Source: Pseudonocardia halophobica (GTDB lineage: Bacteria > Actinomycetota > Actinomycetes > Mycobacteriales > Pseudonocardiaceae). Taken from it: DNA of 64,000 nucleotides. The stretch's first letter is position 1; each line of letters opens with the position of its first letter. The stretch is from assembly GCF_027922425.1 (NCBI RefSeq), contig NZ_BSFQ01000008.1, forward strand, positions 154,303-218,302, in the 5' to 3' direction. Position numbers and translations under genes: made by a program. Shown piece after piece: positions 1 to 10,334 of this stretch. The notes under the pieces were generated by a model. The model did not search any database. It was not told the DNA's origin and saw nothing but the letters and a program-made list of their open reading frames with translations.

Positions 1-522
1 CAGCAGGACCTCCAGGCGCTCGCGCCGCTGCTGGAGCAGGTCCGCCCGGAGGAGGGGAAGACCTACCTCGCCGCCGAGCAGACCTTCCTGGCGCAGAAGG
101 TGCAGGAGACGCCGTCCGGTCAGCCGACCGACCCGCGCGCCCCGCTGCGCAACGGCACCCCGCGGCCGCAGGCCCCGGCGACCGAGGGCACCCAGGACCA
201 GCAGCAGCCGGTCGTGCCGCCCTCGGACTCGACGAGCACCACCCCGTCGAGCTCGAACGCTCCGACGTCGCCGGACACCAGCACCGGGGACCCGCGGGAC
301 GACCCCCGCACGCAGGACCCGCGGATCGCCGGTGTCCCGGAGTCGCCGAGCAACTCGACCGCGCCGAGCTCGTCGACCGCGCCGCCGCCCCCGAAGACCG
401 AGGGTGGGCAGGACCCGACGACCTCGACGTCGACCACGCCGCCGGCGGGCACGACGACCACGTCGATGGGCACGACCACCACGGCCGAGCCCACCACGGA
501 ACCGACGACCACCACCAGCTGA
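1..522 (+). CDS. C-terminal part of a probable anti-sigma-D factor (RsdA-like)
   Basis: This open frame enters from the left edge, so the start is outside the window; 173 codons are visible. The first 40 or so residues look like an ordinary helical segment, and the rest is a low-complexity tail rich in Pro, Thr, Ser and Gln, ending in Thr-rich stretches. Such tails are typical of extracytoplasmic or cell-wall-spanning regions of actinobacterial membrane proteins. In M. tuberculosis the gene at this place, next to Rv3412 (DUF5319) and guaB2, is Rv3413c, the anti-sigma factor of SigD. The assignment rests on this gene order and composition; no zinc anti-sigma motif is visible because the N-terminus is missing. 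Confidence 0.45.
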   Translation, partial: QQDLQALAPLLEQVRPEEGKTYLAAEQTFLAQKVQETPSGQPTDPRAPLRNGTPRPQAPATEGTQDQQQPVVPPSDSTSTTPSSSNAPTSPDTSTGDPRDDPRTQDPRIAGVPESPSNSTAPSSSTAPPPPKTEGGQDPTTSTSTTPPAGTTTTSMGTTTTAEPTTEPTTTTS

Positions 523-536
523 GGCCGTATGCACGG

Positions 537-565
537 AGGCCCCCGACCGATCCGGTCGGGGGCCT
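537..565. terminator. Stem-loop terminator between convergent genes
   Basis: A perfect 12-bp inverted repeat (GGCCCCCGACCG and its complement, extended by one A-T pair) with a 3-nt loop lies between the stop codon at 522 and the convergent stop at 586. It can end transcription from both sides. There is no long T run, as is usual in actinobacteria. Confidence 0.8.
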
Positions 566-585
566 TCGCGCGTGTCGGGGAGGAG

Positions 586-2717
<2,132 letters not shown>

Positions 2718-2749
2718 CGCCGCGGCCCGCTCGTCTACGCTGGTCACCC

Positions 2750-3874
2750 GTGCGTGACCTCGTGGAGATCGGGATGGGCCGGGAGGCCCGTCGTGCCTAC
2801 GACCTGAACCAGGTCGAGATCGTTCCGTCGCGGCGGACGCGGAGCTCGCAGGAGGTCTCGACCGCCTGGCAGCTCGACGCCTACCGGTTCGAGATCCCGC
2901 TCGTCACGCACCCGACGGACGCGGTGGTCTCGCCGGCCACCGCGGTCGCGATCGGCAAGCTCGGCGGCCTGTCGGTGCTCAACGCCGAGGGCCTGTGGTC
3001 CCGGCACGCCGATGCGCAGGGCGCCATCGCCCGCGTGGTCGAGGCCGCCGACTCGGACGACCCGAGCGCCGCGGTCCGGGCGCTGCAGGAGCTGCACGCG
3101 GCCCCGATCCAGGAGGACCTGCTCGCCGAGGCGCTGCGGACCGTCCGGGACGCGGGCGTCACGGTCGCCGCCCGGGTCAGCCCGCAGCGGGCCCGCGAGC
3201 TCACCCCGGCCCTGCTCGCCGGCGGCGTCGAGATCCTGGTCGTTCAGGGCACGATCATCTCCGCCGAGCACGTGAGCAAGGGCGAGCCGCTCAACCTCAA
3301 GGACTTCATCAACTCGCTCGACGTGCCGGTGGTCGCCGGCGGCGTGGGCGACTACCGCACCGCGATGCACCTGATGCGCACCGGCGCGGCCGGCGTGATC
3401 GTCGGCTACGGCGAGTCCTCGGCCACCACCACGGACGAGGTGCTGGGCATCGGCGTCCCGATGGCGACGGCACTGGTCGACGCGGCCGCGGCTCGCCGGG
3501 ACTACCTCGACGAGACCGGCGGCCGGTACGTCCACGTGATCGCCGACGGCGGCATCAACGGCTCGGGCGACGTCGCCAAGGCCATCGCCTGCGGGGCGGA
3601 CGCCGTGATGCTCGGCGAGCAGCTCGCCGACTCGGCCGACGCCCCCGCCGACGGTCTCTACTGGACCTCGGCCGCCGCGCACCCGTCGCTGCCGCGCTCG
3701 GACGTCACGGGGTTCGCCCCGTCCGACCGCACGCTGGAGCAGGTCCTCTTCGGCCCGTCGTCCACGCCGTACGGCACCGTGGACATCTTCGGCGCGCTGC
3801 GCCGGGCCATGGCGAAGACGGGCTACTCGGACCTCAAGGAGTTCCAGCGGGTGGGGCTGACCGTCCGGGCCTGA
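2750..3874 (+). CDS. guaB3: GuaB3 family IMP dehydrogenase-related protein
   Basis: A 374-residue IMPDH/GMPR-barrel protein without CBS domains, matching the length of actinobacterial GuaB3 (Rv3410c). The first residues (VEIGMGREARRAYDL) are the typical family start. GuaB3 proteins are annotated as IMPDH-related; the cyanobacterial member has been reported to act as a GMP reductase, so this gene may recycle GMP to IMP rather than duplicate GuaB. The GTG start at 2750 is 9 bp after a TACGCT hexamer (2735-2740), so an additional leaderless transcript is possible besides read-through from guaB. Confidence 0.93.
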   Translation: MRDLVEIGMGREARRAYDLNQVEIVPSRRTRSSQEVSTAWQLDAYRFEIPLVTHPTDAVVSPATAVAIGKLGGLSVLNAEGLWSRHADAQGAIARVVEAADSDDPSAAVRALQELHAAPIQEDLLAEALRTVRDAGVTVAARVSPQRARELTPALLAGGVEILVVQGTIISAEHVSKGEPLNLKDFINSLDVPVVAGGVGDYRTAMHLMRTGAAGVIVGYGESSATTTDEVLGIGVPMATALVDAAAARRDYLDETGGRYVHVIADGGINGSGDVAKAIACGADAVMLGEQLADSADAPADGLYWTSAAAHPSLPRSDVTGFAPSDRTLEQVLFGPSSTPYGTVDIFGALRRAMAKTGYSDLKEFQRVGLTVRA

Positions 3875-3883
3875 GCCGGCAGG

Positions 3884-4249
3884 TCAGTCCTCGGCCAGCC
3901 GCGCGGCGAGGTAGTCGCGCAACGCCACGGCGTTGTTGTGGTCCCGGTCCCGGGCGCCGTAGAGCAGGGTCAGGGTGCCGGACCGCGCGGCGTCGAGCAG
4001 GGGCCGCCAGGCCTGCGGCCGGGCGTCGAGCTCGGCGAAGTAGCGGCGGCGGAACTCCTCCCAGCGCTCCGGGTCGTGGCCGAACCACCTCCTGAGCTCG
4101 GGGCTGGGGGCGACGTCCTTCGCCCACTCGTCCAGGCCGAGGTCGTCGCGGCGGACCCCGCGCGGCCACACCCGGTCGACCAGGACGGACCGGCCCGGAT
4201 GCGGCTCGTGGTCGTACACCCGGGAGACACGGATGGTGCTCCCGGTCAC
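3884..4249 (-). CDS. DUF488 family protein
   Basis: A 121-residue cytoplasmic protein with the DUF488 hallmarks: RVYD near the N-terminus, LVDRVWPRGV, WAKDVAPS, LRRWFGHDPERW and a C-terminal LLYGARDRDHNNA. Function of the family is unknown. The GTG start at 4249 overlaps the TGA of the upstream ATPase-LuxR regulator by four bases (GTGA), which implies translational coupling in one leftward operon. Its stop faces guaB3 with only 9 bp between them. Confidence 0.88.
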   Translation of the reverse strand: MTGSTIRVSRVYDHEPHPGRSVLVDRVWPRGVRRDDLGLDEWAKDVAPSPELRRWFGHDPERWEEFRRRYFAELDARPQAWRPLLDAARSGTLTLLYGARDRDHNNAVALRDYLAARLAED

Positions 4250-6129
4250 GAGGCGAGGCCCGCCTCGAGGGCCACCCGGGTCGCCTCGGCCCGGTTCCGC
4301 ACGCCCAGCTTCGTGTAGATGTTGCTGACGTGCCGGTTGGCCGTGCGCTCGCTGATGAACAGCGCGCGGGCGAGCTCCATGTTGGTCATCCCCTCGGCGA
4401 GGAGGGAGAGGACCTCCTGCTCGCGTGGGGTGAGCTCGAGGACGGCGGGCCGCAGGGCCTCGGGCGCACCGGGCCGCTGCTCGTCGAGGACGTGCCGGGC
4501 GATCCAGCCGTCGAGGCCGGCGGCGCCGAAGTCCAGCACGGCGAGGCGATGCGGGAGCCCGCCCATCGTCAGCGCGCCGGCGGGGACGAAGCCCATGGTG
4601 CGCAGCAGCGGTGCGGCCGCCTCCCACTCGTGGACGGCGGTGTAGACGCGCCGCAGGGTGGCCCGGTGCTCGAGGTACGTGCGCTTGAGGTCGACGACGA
4701 GCGTGGCCACCTCCGGGGAGGAGAGCTCGCCGCGCCGGTGCCCCAGCATCGACCGGACCAGCAGCGACCGGCTGCCCGACGGCGGGGGGTGCCTGCGGAG
4801 GTGGTCGGTCGTCGCGGCGAGGACCGGGTCGACCCGCAGCGCCGGCTCCGCGATCTCGTCGTGCAGCGCGACGGTGCTGAACGCGGTGACGCCCGCGGGC
4901 CCGCGGGCGACGTGGAAGTCCTGGGGCCGCTCCCGCCACCAGGTCTCGATCAGCGCCGCGCCGCCGGCGCCGGTGAACCGGCCCGCGATGTCCAGGACCG
5001 CCGCGCGGTCCTCGGGCCACGCCCGCTCCGCCGGGTGCTGCAGGCCGCCGGGCGGCGCGTAGGCGTTGCGGATCACCGGGTTCCGGACCAGGTGCATCAG
5101 GTCCGCGGTGACGTCCCAGTCCGCACCCCGCGGGTCGGCGGCCGGGCCGTCGACGATCGCGTGGGCGGCGCGGGTCCGCAGGGCGCGGACGCGGTCGGGG
5201 TCCCGGCGTTCCAGCGCGTCGAGCGCCACGGCCCGGGCGACGCCGGAGAGCTCCAGGCCCGAGCCGGAGACCTGCGTCAGGGGGAGCCTCCGCAGCACCG
5301 ACCAGGCCAGGTCGGCGTCGTGCTCGGGGAGCACCGAGCGCAGCAGCGGCAGGGTCACGCGGCGCAGCACGGTCGCCGCCTCGACCACCTCCAGCTCGGC
5401 CGGGTCGAGGTCGTCGAGCAGGACCTCGACGAGCTCCTCGGCCACCTCGCCGGGGGTGCCGGCCGAGGGCGGCACGCCGCCGGACCGTTGCAGCGCCTCG
5501 GTCGCGATGGAGGCGGCCAGCGGGTGCCCGTGGGCCAGCGCGCCCACCCAGGCGCGCTGCCCGTCCGCGAGACCGCGCCGGCACAGCAGCGCGTCGAGGT
5601 CCTCGGGCCGCAGCGGGCCGACCGCCAGTTCGGCGACGAGCGGGCGCCAGCCCGGGGAGGTCCGCCAGGCCAGGTTGGGTGCGCGGCGGCCCACCAGCAG
5701 CGTGGTCACGTGCGCGGGTAAGGCCGCGACCAGCTCCGCGCGCAGCCAGCCGTCGAGCAGGTTCCAGCGCTCGTAGGAGTCGACCACCAGCACCTCGGTG
5801 CCGGCCGCGACCATCGCGCGGGACACCTCCACCGGGTCGCGGACCGGCCGCCCGAGCACCCGGCCCAGCTCCGCCAGTGCCCCGCGCGGGGTCGGCTCCA
5901 CGGCCCGCCCCTGCAGCTCCGCCCAGGGCCGCCCGAGCCGGGTCAGGGTGCCCCGGACCAGCGCGGTCTTCCCGATGCCGCCGGGGCCGTGCACGAAACC
6001 GACCGCCGGACCCGCGGGATCGAGCCAGGACGCCAGGACCCGCTGCTCCTCCGCCCGGCCGACGAGCTCGGCGGCGCGGGACGCCGCGAGACGGTCCGCG
6101 ACCAGCGGAGGAGCCTCGTCACCCGGCAC
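4246..6129 (-). CDS. AAA-ATPase/LuxR-type transcriptional regulator (LAL-like)
   Basis: A 627-residue regulator. The N-terminal part (residues 20-60) holds an ATPase domain with Walker A GPGGIGKTAL at about 48-57 and a Walker B-like VLVVDSYERW further on. The middle is a helical region and resembles an acetyltransferase-like or sensor segment near residues 450-540 (HEWEAAAPLLRTMGFVPAG). The C-terminus is a LuxR/GerE helix-turn-helix (LTPREQEVLSLLAEGMTNME, then ISERTANRHVSNIYTKL). Large ATP-binding LuxR regulators respond to unknown ligands. It is coupled to the DUF488 gene and convergent-free on its left. It could autoregulate from the region at 6130-6183. Confidence 0.88.
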   Translation of the reverse strand: MPGDEAPPLVADRLAASRAAELVGRAEEQRVLASWLDPAGPAVGFVHGPGGIGKTALVRGTLTRLGRPWAELQGRAVEPTPRGALAELGRVLGRPVRDPVEVSRAMVAAGTEVLVVDSYERWNLLDGWLRAELVAALPAHVTTLLVGRRAPNLAWRTSPGWRPLVAELAVGPLRPEDLDALLCRRGLADGQRAWVGALAHGHPLAASIATEALQRSGGVPPSAGTPGEVAEELVEVLLDDLDPAELEVVEAATVLRRVTLPLLRSVLPEHDADLAWSVLRRLPLTQVSGSGLELSGVARAVALDALERRDPDRVRALRTRAAHAIVDGPAADPRGADWDVTADLMHLVRNPVIRNAYAPPGGLQHPAERAWPEDRAAVLDIAGRFTGAGGAALIETWWRERPQDFHVARGPAGVTAFSTVALHDEIAEPALRVDPVLAATTDHLRRHPPPSGSRSLLVRSMLGHRRGELSSPEVATLVVDLKRTYLEHRATLRRVYTAVHEWEAAAPLLRTMGFVPAGALTMGGLPHRLAVLDFGAAGLDGWIARHVLDEQRPGAPEALRPAVLELTPREQEVLSLLAEGMTNMELARALFISERTANRHVSNIYTKLGVRNRAEATRVALEAGLAS

Positions 6130-6183
6130 GCCCGGGAGCGTAGGACCGGCCGCGTCGGTGCGAACGGGTCGAACGGACCGGGT

Positions 6184-6501
6184 TCAGCGCGCGACCGCCA
6201 CCAGGTCGGGCGCGGTGACGGCCGTCGGCGCGGCCAGGACGTCGAACTCCCGGACGGTGATCCCGGTCAGGGCCGGGCTGTCCGTCATCGCCCGGAAGGT
6301 GTCGGTGTCCCGGGAGCGGTCGGCGGCCGCGCGGTCGGTGAAGAGGTAGACGCCGCCGTACGTGCCGCGGTCGGCGTCGGCGAGCCACCACTTCCCGAGC
6401 AGTCCGGGCCAGTCGGCGAAGGCGGGCGCGACGGCCTCCGCGTGCGCGGCGTAGGCCTCCTCGGGGACGGTGATGCCGAAGGTGACGAGTCGGACGTACA
6501 C
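6184..6501 (-). CDS. YdhR-like mono-oxygenase-fold protein
   Basis: A 105-residue protein of the dimeric alpha/beta-barrel type. The run from the start through a Trp-rich centre (WPGLLGKWWLADADRGTYGG), then YLFTDRAAAD and a conserved acidic/Phe tail, resembles the YdhR 'putative mono-oxygenase' family. The substrate is unknown. The GTG start at 6501 has an excellent Shine-Dalgarno (AGGAGG, 6 bp away). It is divergent from the acyl-CoA dehydrogenase gene and shares a mirror-image promoter region with it, so the two are probably co-regulated. Confidence 0.75.
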   Translation of the reverse strand: MYVRLVTFGITVPEEAYAAHAEAVAPAFADWPGLLGKWWLADADRGTYGGVYLFTDRAAADRSRDTDTFRAMTDSPALTGITVREFDVLAAPTAVTAPDLVAVAR

Positions 6502-6539
6502 GGGAACCTCCTCGGTCGGGGTCCTGCTGACCGGGCCGA

Positions 6540-6646
6540 CGCTAGGAGCGCGCCGGCCGCGTCCACATCGGGGGAACGCTCCATCCGGGATGGAGCGGCA
6601 CATGGAGCGTTCGCCCGAGGTGGACACCCCCGACGCGTTCCTAGCG
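6540..6646. promoter_or_regulatory. Mirror-image divergent promoter with palindromic operator
   Basis: Two 44-bp arms (6540-6583 and 6603-6646) are inverted copies of each other with 37 of 44 positions identical. Each arm carries the same outward-facing promoter elements: a GTGGAC -35-like hexamer and a CTAGCG(T) -10-like box. Between them lies a perfect 21-bp palindrome (6577-6597, CGCTCCATCC-G-GGATGGAGCG), and a third ATGGAGCG half-site follows at 6602-6609. One regulator bound at the centre could control both genes. Confidence 0.75.
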
Positions 6647-6655
6647 TTCCGGGCC

Positions 6656-7831
6656 ATGACGACGATGCTCGAGCGCACGGCGCTCACCGACGACCTGCTC
6701 ACGGACTTCCGGGACCGTGCCGCGCGGCACGACACCACCGGCACCTACGCGACGGACGACCTCGCCGCCCTGCGTGCCGCCGGATGGCTCCGCGCCGCCC
6801 TGCCCGCCGACCGCGGCGGCTTCGGCCTGGACCTGGAGGCGCTCGCCGCCGAGCAGCGCCGGATGGCGCGCTTCTCCCCGGCCACGGCCCTCTCCACCTG
6901 CATGCACCACTACTGGGTGGGCACCGCGGCCGACCTCGCGGCCCGCGGGGTCGACGTCGCCGAGCCCGTCCTGACCTGGGCCGCGGCCGGCGAGGTGCTG
7001 GCGTCCGGGCACGCGGAGGCGGGCAACGACGTGCCGGTCGCCCTCTCCACGACCCGGGCCACGCGGGTCCCGGGCGGCTGGCGGCTCGACGGCCGCAAGA
7101 TGTTCGGCTCGCTCGGCGAGCACTGGGACCGGCTCGGCCTGCACGCGATGGACGCCTCCGACCCGTCCGCACCGGTCGTCGTGCACGGGTTCGTGCGGCG
7201 CGACGCCGCCGGCCTGCGGACCGTCCGCAACTGGGACGCCCAGGGCATGCGGGCCACGGAGAGCCACGACACCGTGCTCGACGGCGTGTACCTCGCCGAC
7301 GCCGAGGTCCTGCGCGTCGTGCCGGCCGGCCTGTCGGACGACCCGGTCGTCGGCACGATGCAGGTGTGGGCGCTGACCCTGATCGCGAATGTGTACGTCG
7401 GCATCGCCGAGCGCGCCCTCGAGCTGGCCGTCGCCCACGTCCGGAGCCGCACCTCGATCGCGCTGCCCCGCGGCACGTTCGCCCACCATCCGCTGGTGCA
7501 GCAGCAGGTCGCGGCGATGCACCTGGAGTTGTCGGCGGCGCGCGCCCAGCTCGACGCCCTCGCCCGGGACTGGGTCACCGGGGTGGACCACGGGCCGCTG
7601 TGGGGCGTGCAGGTGCTGAGTGCGAAGTGGCGGGCGGCGCACGCGGCGATGCGCGTGGTCGACACCGCGTGCGAGGCCGTCGGCGGGGCGTCCTACCGGG
7701 TGGGCAGCGAGCTGGAGCGGCTCTCCCGCGACGTCCGGGCCGCCCGCTTCCACCCCGGCACGGACGCCTTCACCCACGAGATGGTCGGCAAGGCCCTGCT
7801 CGGGGTCGATCCCGCCGGCCCGCGCTGGTGA
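6656..7831 (+). CDS. Acyl-CoA dehydrogenase family protein
   Basis: A 391-residue flavoprotein of the acyl-CoA dehydrogenase superfamily. The N-terminal helical domain contains LRAAGWLRAALPADRGGFGL; the middle beta domain has GHAEAGNDVP and the family's VPGGWRLDGRKMFGS; the C-terminal four-helix part holds the VDTACEAVGGASYR region and RVGSELERLSRDVRAARFHP, typical of FAD-binding dehydrogenases. It probably oxidises an acyl-CoA or a related small substrate, possibly as a flavin-dependent hydroxylase-like branch. The ATG at 6656 was chosen because it lies just after the promoter arm. Divergent partner: the YdhR-like protein. Confidence 0.85.
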   Translation: MTTMLERTALTDDLLTDFRDRAARHDTTGTYATDDLAALRAAGWLRAALPADRGGFGLDLEALAAEQRRMARFSPATALSTCMHHYWVGTAADLAARGVDVAEPVLTWAAAGEVLASGHAEAGNDVPVALSTTRATRVPGGWRLDGRKMFGSLGEHWDRLGLHAMDASDPSAPVVVHGFVRRDAAGLRTVRNWDAQGMRATESHDTVLDGVYLADAEVLRVVPAGLSDDPVVGTMQVWALTLIANVYVGIAERALELAVAHVRSRTSIALPRGTFAHHPLVQQQVAAMHLELSAARAQLDALARDWVTGVDHGPLWGVQVLSAKWRAAHAAMRVVDTACEAVGGASYRVGSELERLSRDVRAARFHPGTDAFTHEMVGKALLGVDPAGPRW

Positions 7832-7922
7832 ACCGGACAGGACCCGACGGACCTCTCGGATGAGCCGAAGGGGACAGGAGGCCCCATCGGGCCACTTGGG
7901 TGAGCCGAACCGGACAGGACCT
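7828..7922. repeat. Three short direct repeats between genes
   Basis: The 15-base word GAACCGGACAGGACC occurs at 7830-7844 (overlapping the stop codon region of the acyl-CoA dehydrogenase gene) and exactly again at 7907-7921, with a degenerate copy near 7864-7879. Spacing is about 40 bp. Function unknown. Confidence 0.7.
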
Positions 7923-7949
7923 GTCAGGGATCGGTCGTACGGTCCCGGC

Positions 7950-8444
7950 ATGACCACCTCCTGGCAGGAGTTCGAGAAGGTCGCGCCGCGGATCGCCGAG
8001 ATCTTCCGCCGGCGGCACGCCGCGACCGGCAACCTGTGCTTCCTGGGGACGCTGCGGCCGGACGGCTACCCGCGCATCTGCCCGATGGAGCCGCGGTTCT
8101 TCGAGGACCGGCTCTGGATCAGCGGGATGCCGGACACCGCGAAGTTCCGCGACCTCGACCGGGACCCGCGCTTCACGCTGCACACCGCGACCGTCGACAC
8201 CCACGTGTCCGACGGCGACGCGAAGGTCTGGGGCACGGTCGAGAACGTGCAGGACCCGGACCTGCACGCCCGCTTCGCCGACGACCTGTTCGCGCAGACC
8301 GGCTTCGACCTGCGCGGCCGGACCTTCGACCGCTTCCTCGGCGCCCGGCTCGTCGGGGCGTCGGCGGTCGAGGTGGGCGGCGGGCACCTCGACATCACGA
8401 TGTGGCGGGAGGGCGGCGTCGAGACCGTGGTCCGGAAGCACTGA
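7950..8444 (+). CDS. Pyridoxamine 5'-phosphate oxidase family protein
   Basis: A 164-residue split-barrel flavin/F420-fold protein. Family features are the N-terminal ATGNLCFLGTLRPDGYPRI strand pair, MEPRFFEDRLWISG, FRDLDRDPRFTLHTAT and the WGTVENVQDPDL segment. In actinobacteria such proteins use FMN or F420; fbiC in this window shows that F420 is probably made. The exact substrate cannot be read from the sequence. ATG at 7950 is the natural start; the upstream repeat region probably contains its promoter. Confidence 0.85.
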   Translation: MTTSWQEFEKVAPRIAEIFRRRHAATGNLCFLGTLRPDGYPRICPMEPRFFEDRLWISGMPDTAKFRDLDRDPRFTLHTATVDTHVSDGDAKVWGTVENVQDPDLHARFADDLFAQTGFDLRGRTFDRFLGARLVGASAVEVGGGHLDITMWREGGVETVVRKH

Positions 8445-8481
8445 CTGCCGCTCCGGCCGACTCCCGGCGAAGCCCGTGCAG

Positions 8482-9279
8482 TCAGATGGTCGCCCTGCGG
8501 ATGGCGCGGATCCCGACTCCCAGCCCCACGACCGCGGTGAGGATGGCGGCGACGAAGCCCCAGAGCACCGTCGTGTCGGCGATGCCGCCCGCGAAGAGGA
8601 CCCGCTCCGCGTCGACGACGTAGGTGAGCGGGTTGAACTTCGACACCACCTGCATCCAGCCCGGTCCGGTCTCGAGCGGCAGCATCATCCCGGACAGGAT
8701 GAGCAGCGGGAACAGCAGCGACTGCTGCACCGCCCAGAAGATCCACTCCGTCTTGCGGGCGGCGATCGCCAGCGCATACGACAGTGCCCCGATCCCCACG
8801 CCGAACACGCCGAGCAGGACCAGACCCACCACCACGTGCAGCGGGTACAGCACGAAGCCGAACGGGATCGCCACGAGCGTGATCACCGCGGCCTGCACCA
8901 CCAGCGGGGTGAGCTCCTTGAGCGCGCGCCCGATCATCAGCGAGGAGCGGGACAGCGGCGTGGCGAGGATCCGCTCGAACGCCCCGGTCATGATCTCGAA
9001 CTGCAGGTTGGCGCCGGTCATCGACGTGCCGAACATCGTGATCATCACGACGACGCCGGGCAGGAACCACTGCAGCGAGGAGCCGCCGAACGCCGCGGTC
9101 CCGCCCGCCACCCCGGCGAGCAGTGGGCCGAACAGGCCGAGGAACACCAGCGGCTGCAGCAGGGAGAAGATCAGCGAGAACGGGTCCCGCACGATCGTGA
9201 GGGTCTCCCGCCACCACACGTGCCCGACGTCGGCCAGCAGGCCGGTGCGCGGGGGAGCAGGCAGGGAGATCGCGACCAT
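8482..9279 (-). CDS. ABC-2 type transporter permease (drug-export type)
   Basis: A 265-residue integral membrane protein with six predicted membrane segments and the DrrB-type signature region WFLPGVVVMITMFGTSMTGA followed by the conserved IMTGAFERILATPLSRSSLM loop. It forms the membrane channel for the ATPase encoded immediately upstream. Its ATG at 9279 overlaps the upstream TGA by one base (TGATG), so the two are translationally coupled. Confidence 0.92.
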   Translation of the reverse strand: MVAISLPAPPRTGLLADVGHVWWRETLTIVRDPFSLIFSLLQPLVFLGLFGPLLAGVAGGTAAFGGSSLQWFLPGVVVMITMFGTSMTGANLQFEIMTGAFERILATPLSRSSLMIGRALKELTPLVVQAAVITLVAIPFGFVLYPLHVVVGLVLLGVFGVGIGALSYALAIAARKTEWIFWAVQQSLLFPLLILSGMMLPLETGPGWMQVVSKFNPLTYVVDAERVLFAGGIADTTVLWGFVAAILTAVVGLGVGIRAIRRATI

Positions 9280-10238
9280 CAGGACTCTCCTTCGCGCAGG
9301 CTGCGGCCGGTCAGGTTGAGGAAGACGTCGTCGAGCGTCGGCTGGCGGGCGGACGCGGCGATCACGTCCACCCCGGCCGCCCGCAGCCGTTCGAGCACCC
9401 CGGGCATGGCGTGCGACGCGGCCTCGACCCGGACGGAGAGGGCGAGGCCGTCGGCGTCGGGCTTCTCGGCCGGCTCGCTGCCCTCGGTGGCGAGCAGGGC
9501 CCGTGCGCCGGCGGCCTGCTCGGGCCGGATTACGACGGTCAGCCGGTCGCCCGCCTGCTTGCGCTTGAGTGCCTCGGCGGTGTCGTCGGCGATGATCCGC
9601 CCGTGGTCGATGATCACGACCCGCTCGGCCAACGCGTCGGCCTCGTCGAGGTAGTGGGTGGTCAGCACGATCGTGGACCCGCGCTCCTCGCGGATCCGCA
9701 GGATGTGCTCCCACAGGTTCGCCCGGTTCTGCGGGTCCATCCCGGTGGACGGCTCGTCGAGGAACAGCAGCCGCGGGCCGTGGATCAGCCCGAGCGCGAT
9801 GTCGAGCCGCCGCTTCTGCCCGCCCGAGAGCGAGCTGACCTTGCGCATCCGCAGGCCCGTGAGGTCCAGCGTCGCGAGCAGGGACTCCGCGGCGGCCTTC
9901 GCCTCGGCCTTGCCCATCCCGTAGAACCGGCCCTGCATGAGGAGCTCGTCCCAGACCCGGTAGTTGTGCCCGGCGCCGTCCTTCTGGCCGATGTAGCCGA
10001 TCCGGCGGCGGACCTCGGCGGGGTGTTCGGTGACGTCGACCCCCGCGACCCGGGCGGAGCCGGAGGTGGGCGGGAGCAGGCTGGTGAGCATCCGCAGGGT
10101 GGTCGACTTGCCGGCGCCGTTGGGGCCGAGGAACGCGACGAGCTCGCCCTCGGCCACGTCCAGGTCGATCCCGCGCACCGCCTCGACCGTCTCCCTGCCC
10201 ACCCGGAAGGTGCGGGTGAGCGACTCGGTGTGGATCAT
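9279..10238 (-). CDS. ABC transporter ATP-binding protein (DrrA family)
   Basis: A 319-residue ATPase with Walker A GPNGAGKST (about residues 38-46), a Q-loop in IGYIGQKDG, the LSGGQKRR signature, Walker B LLFLDEPSTG and the switch His in TTHYLDEAD. The C-terminal part with RQPTLDDVFLNLTGRSL is the DrrA-type extension. It energises export of a drug or lipid-like molecule together with the permease. ATG at 10238 has a GAGAGGA ribosome site. It is divergent from a TetR gene that very likely represses it. Confidence 0.93.
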   Translation of the reverse strand: MIHTESLTRTFRVGRETVEAVRGIDLDVAEGELVAFLGPNGAGKSTTLRMLTSLLPPTSGSARVAGVDVTEHPAEVRRRIGYIGQKDGAGHNYRVWDELLMQGRFYGMGKAEAKAAAESLLATLDLTGLRMRKVSSLSGGQKRRLDIALGLIHGPRLLFLDEPSTGMDPQNRANLWEHILRIREERGSTIVLTTHYLDEADALAERVVIIDHGRIIADDTAEALKRKQAGDRLTVVIRPEQAAGARALLATEGSEPAEKPDADGLALSVRVEAASHAMPGVLERLRAAGVDVIAASARQPTLDDVFLNLTGRSLREGES

Positions 10239-10259
10239 CAGGTCCTCTCGTCCACGAAT

Positions 10260-10298
10260 CTCCGTACGGCGTACTGCGTTCCAATCGGATACCATACA
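10260..10298. promoter_or_regulatory. Probable TetR operator between exporter and regulator
   Basis: Two 14-bp arms (CTCCGTACGGCGTA at 10260-10273; TACACCGTACGGAG at 10285-10298) form an inverted repeat with one mismatch and an 11-bp spacer. Each arm itself contains the palindrome CCGTACGG. The position between the divergent exporter and tetR genes is where a TetR protein would repress both. Confidence 0.8.
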
Positions 10299-10334
10299 CC
10301 GTACGGAGTGACGCTCGGAAGGGAATTTCGCGAC

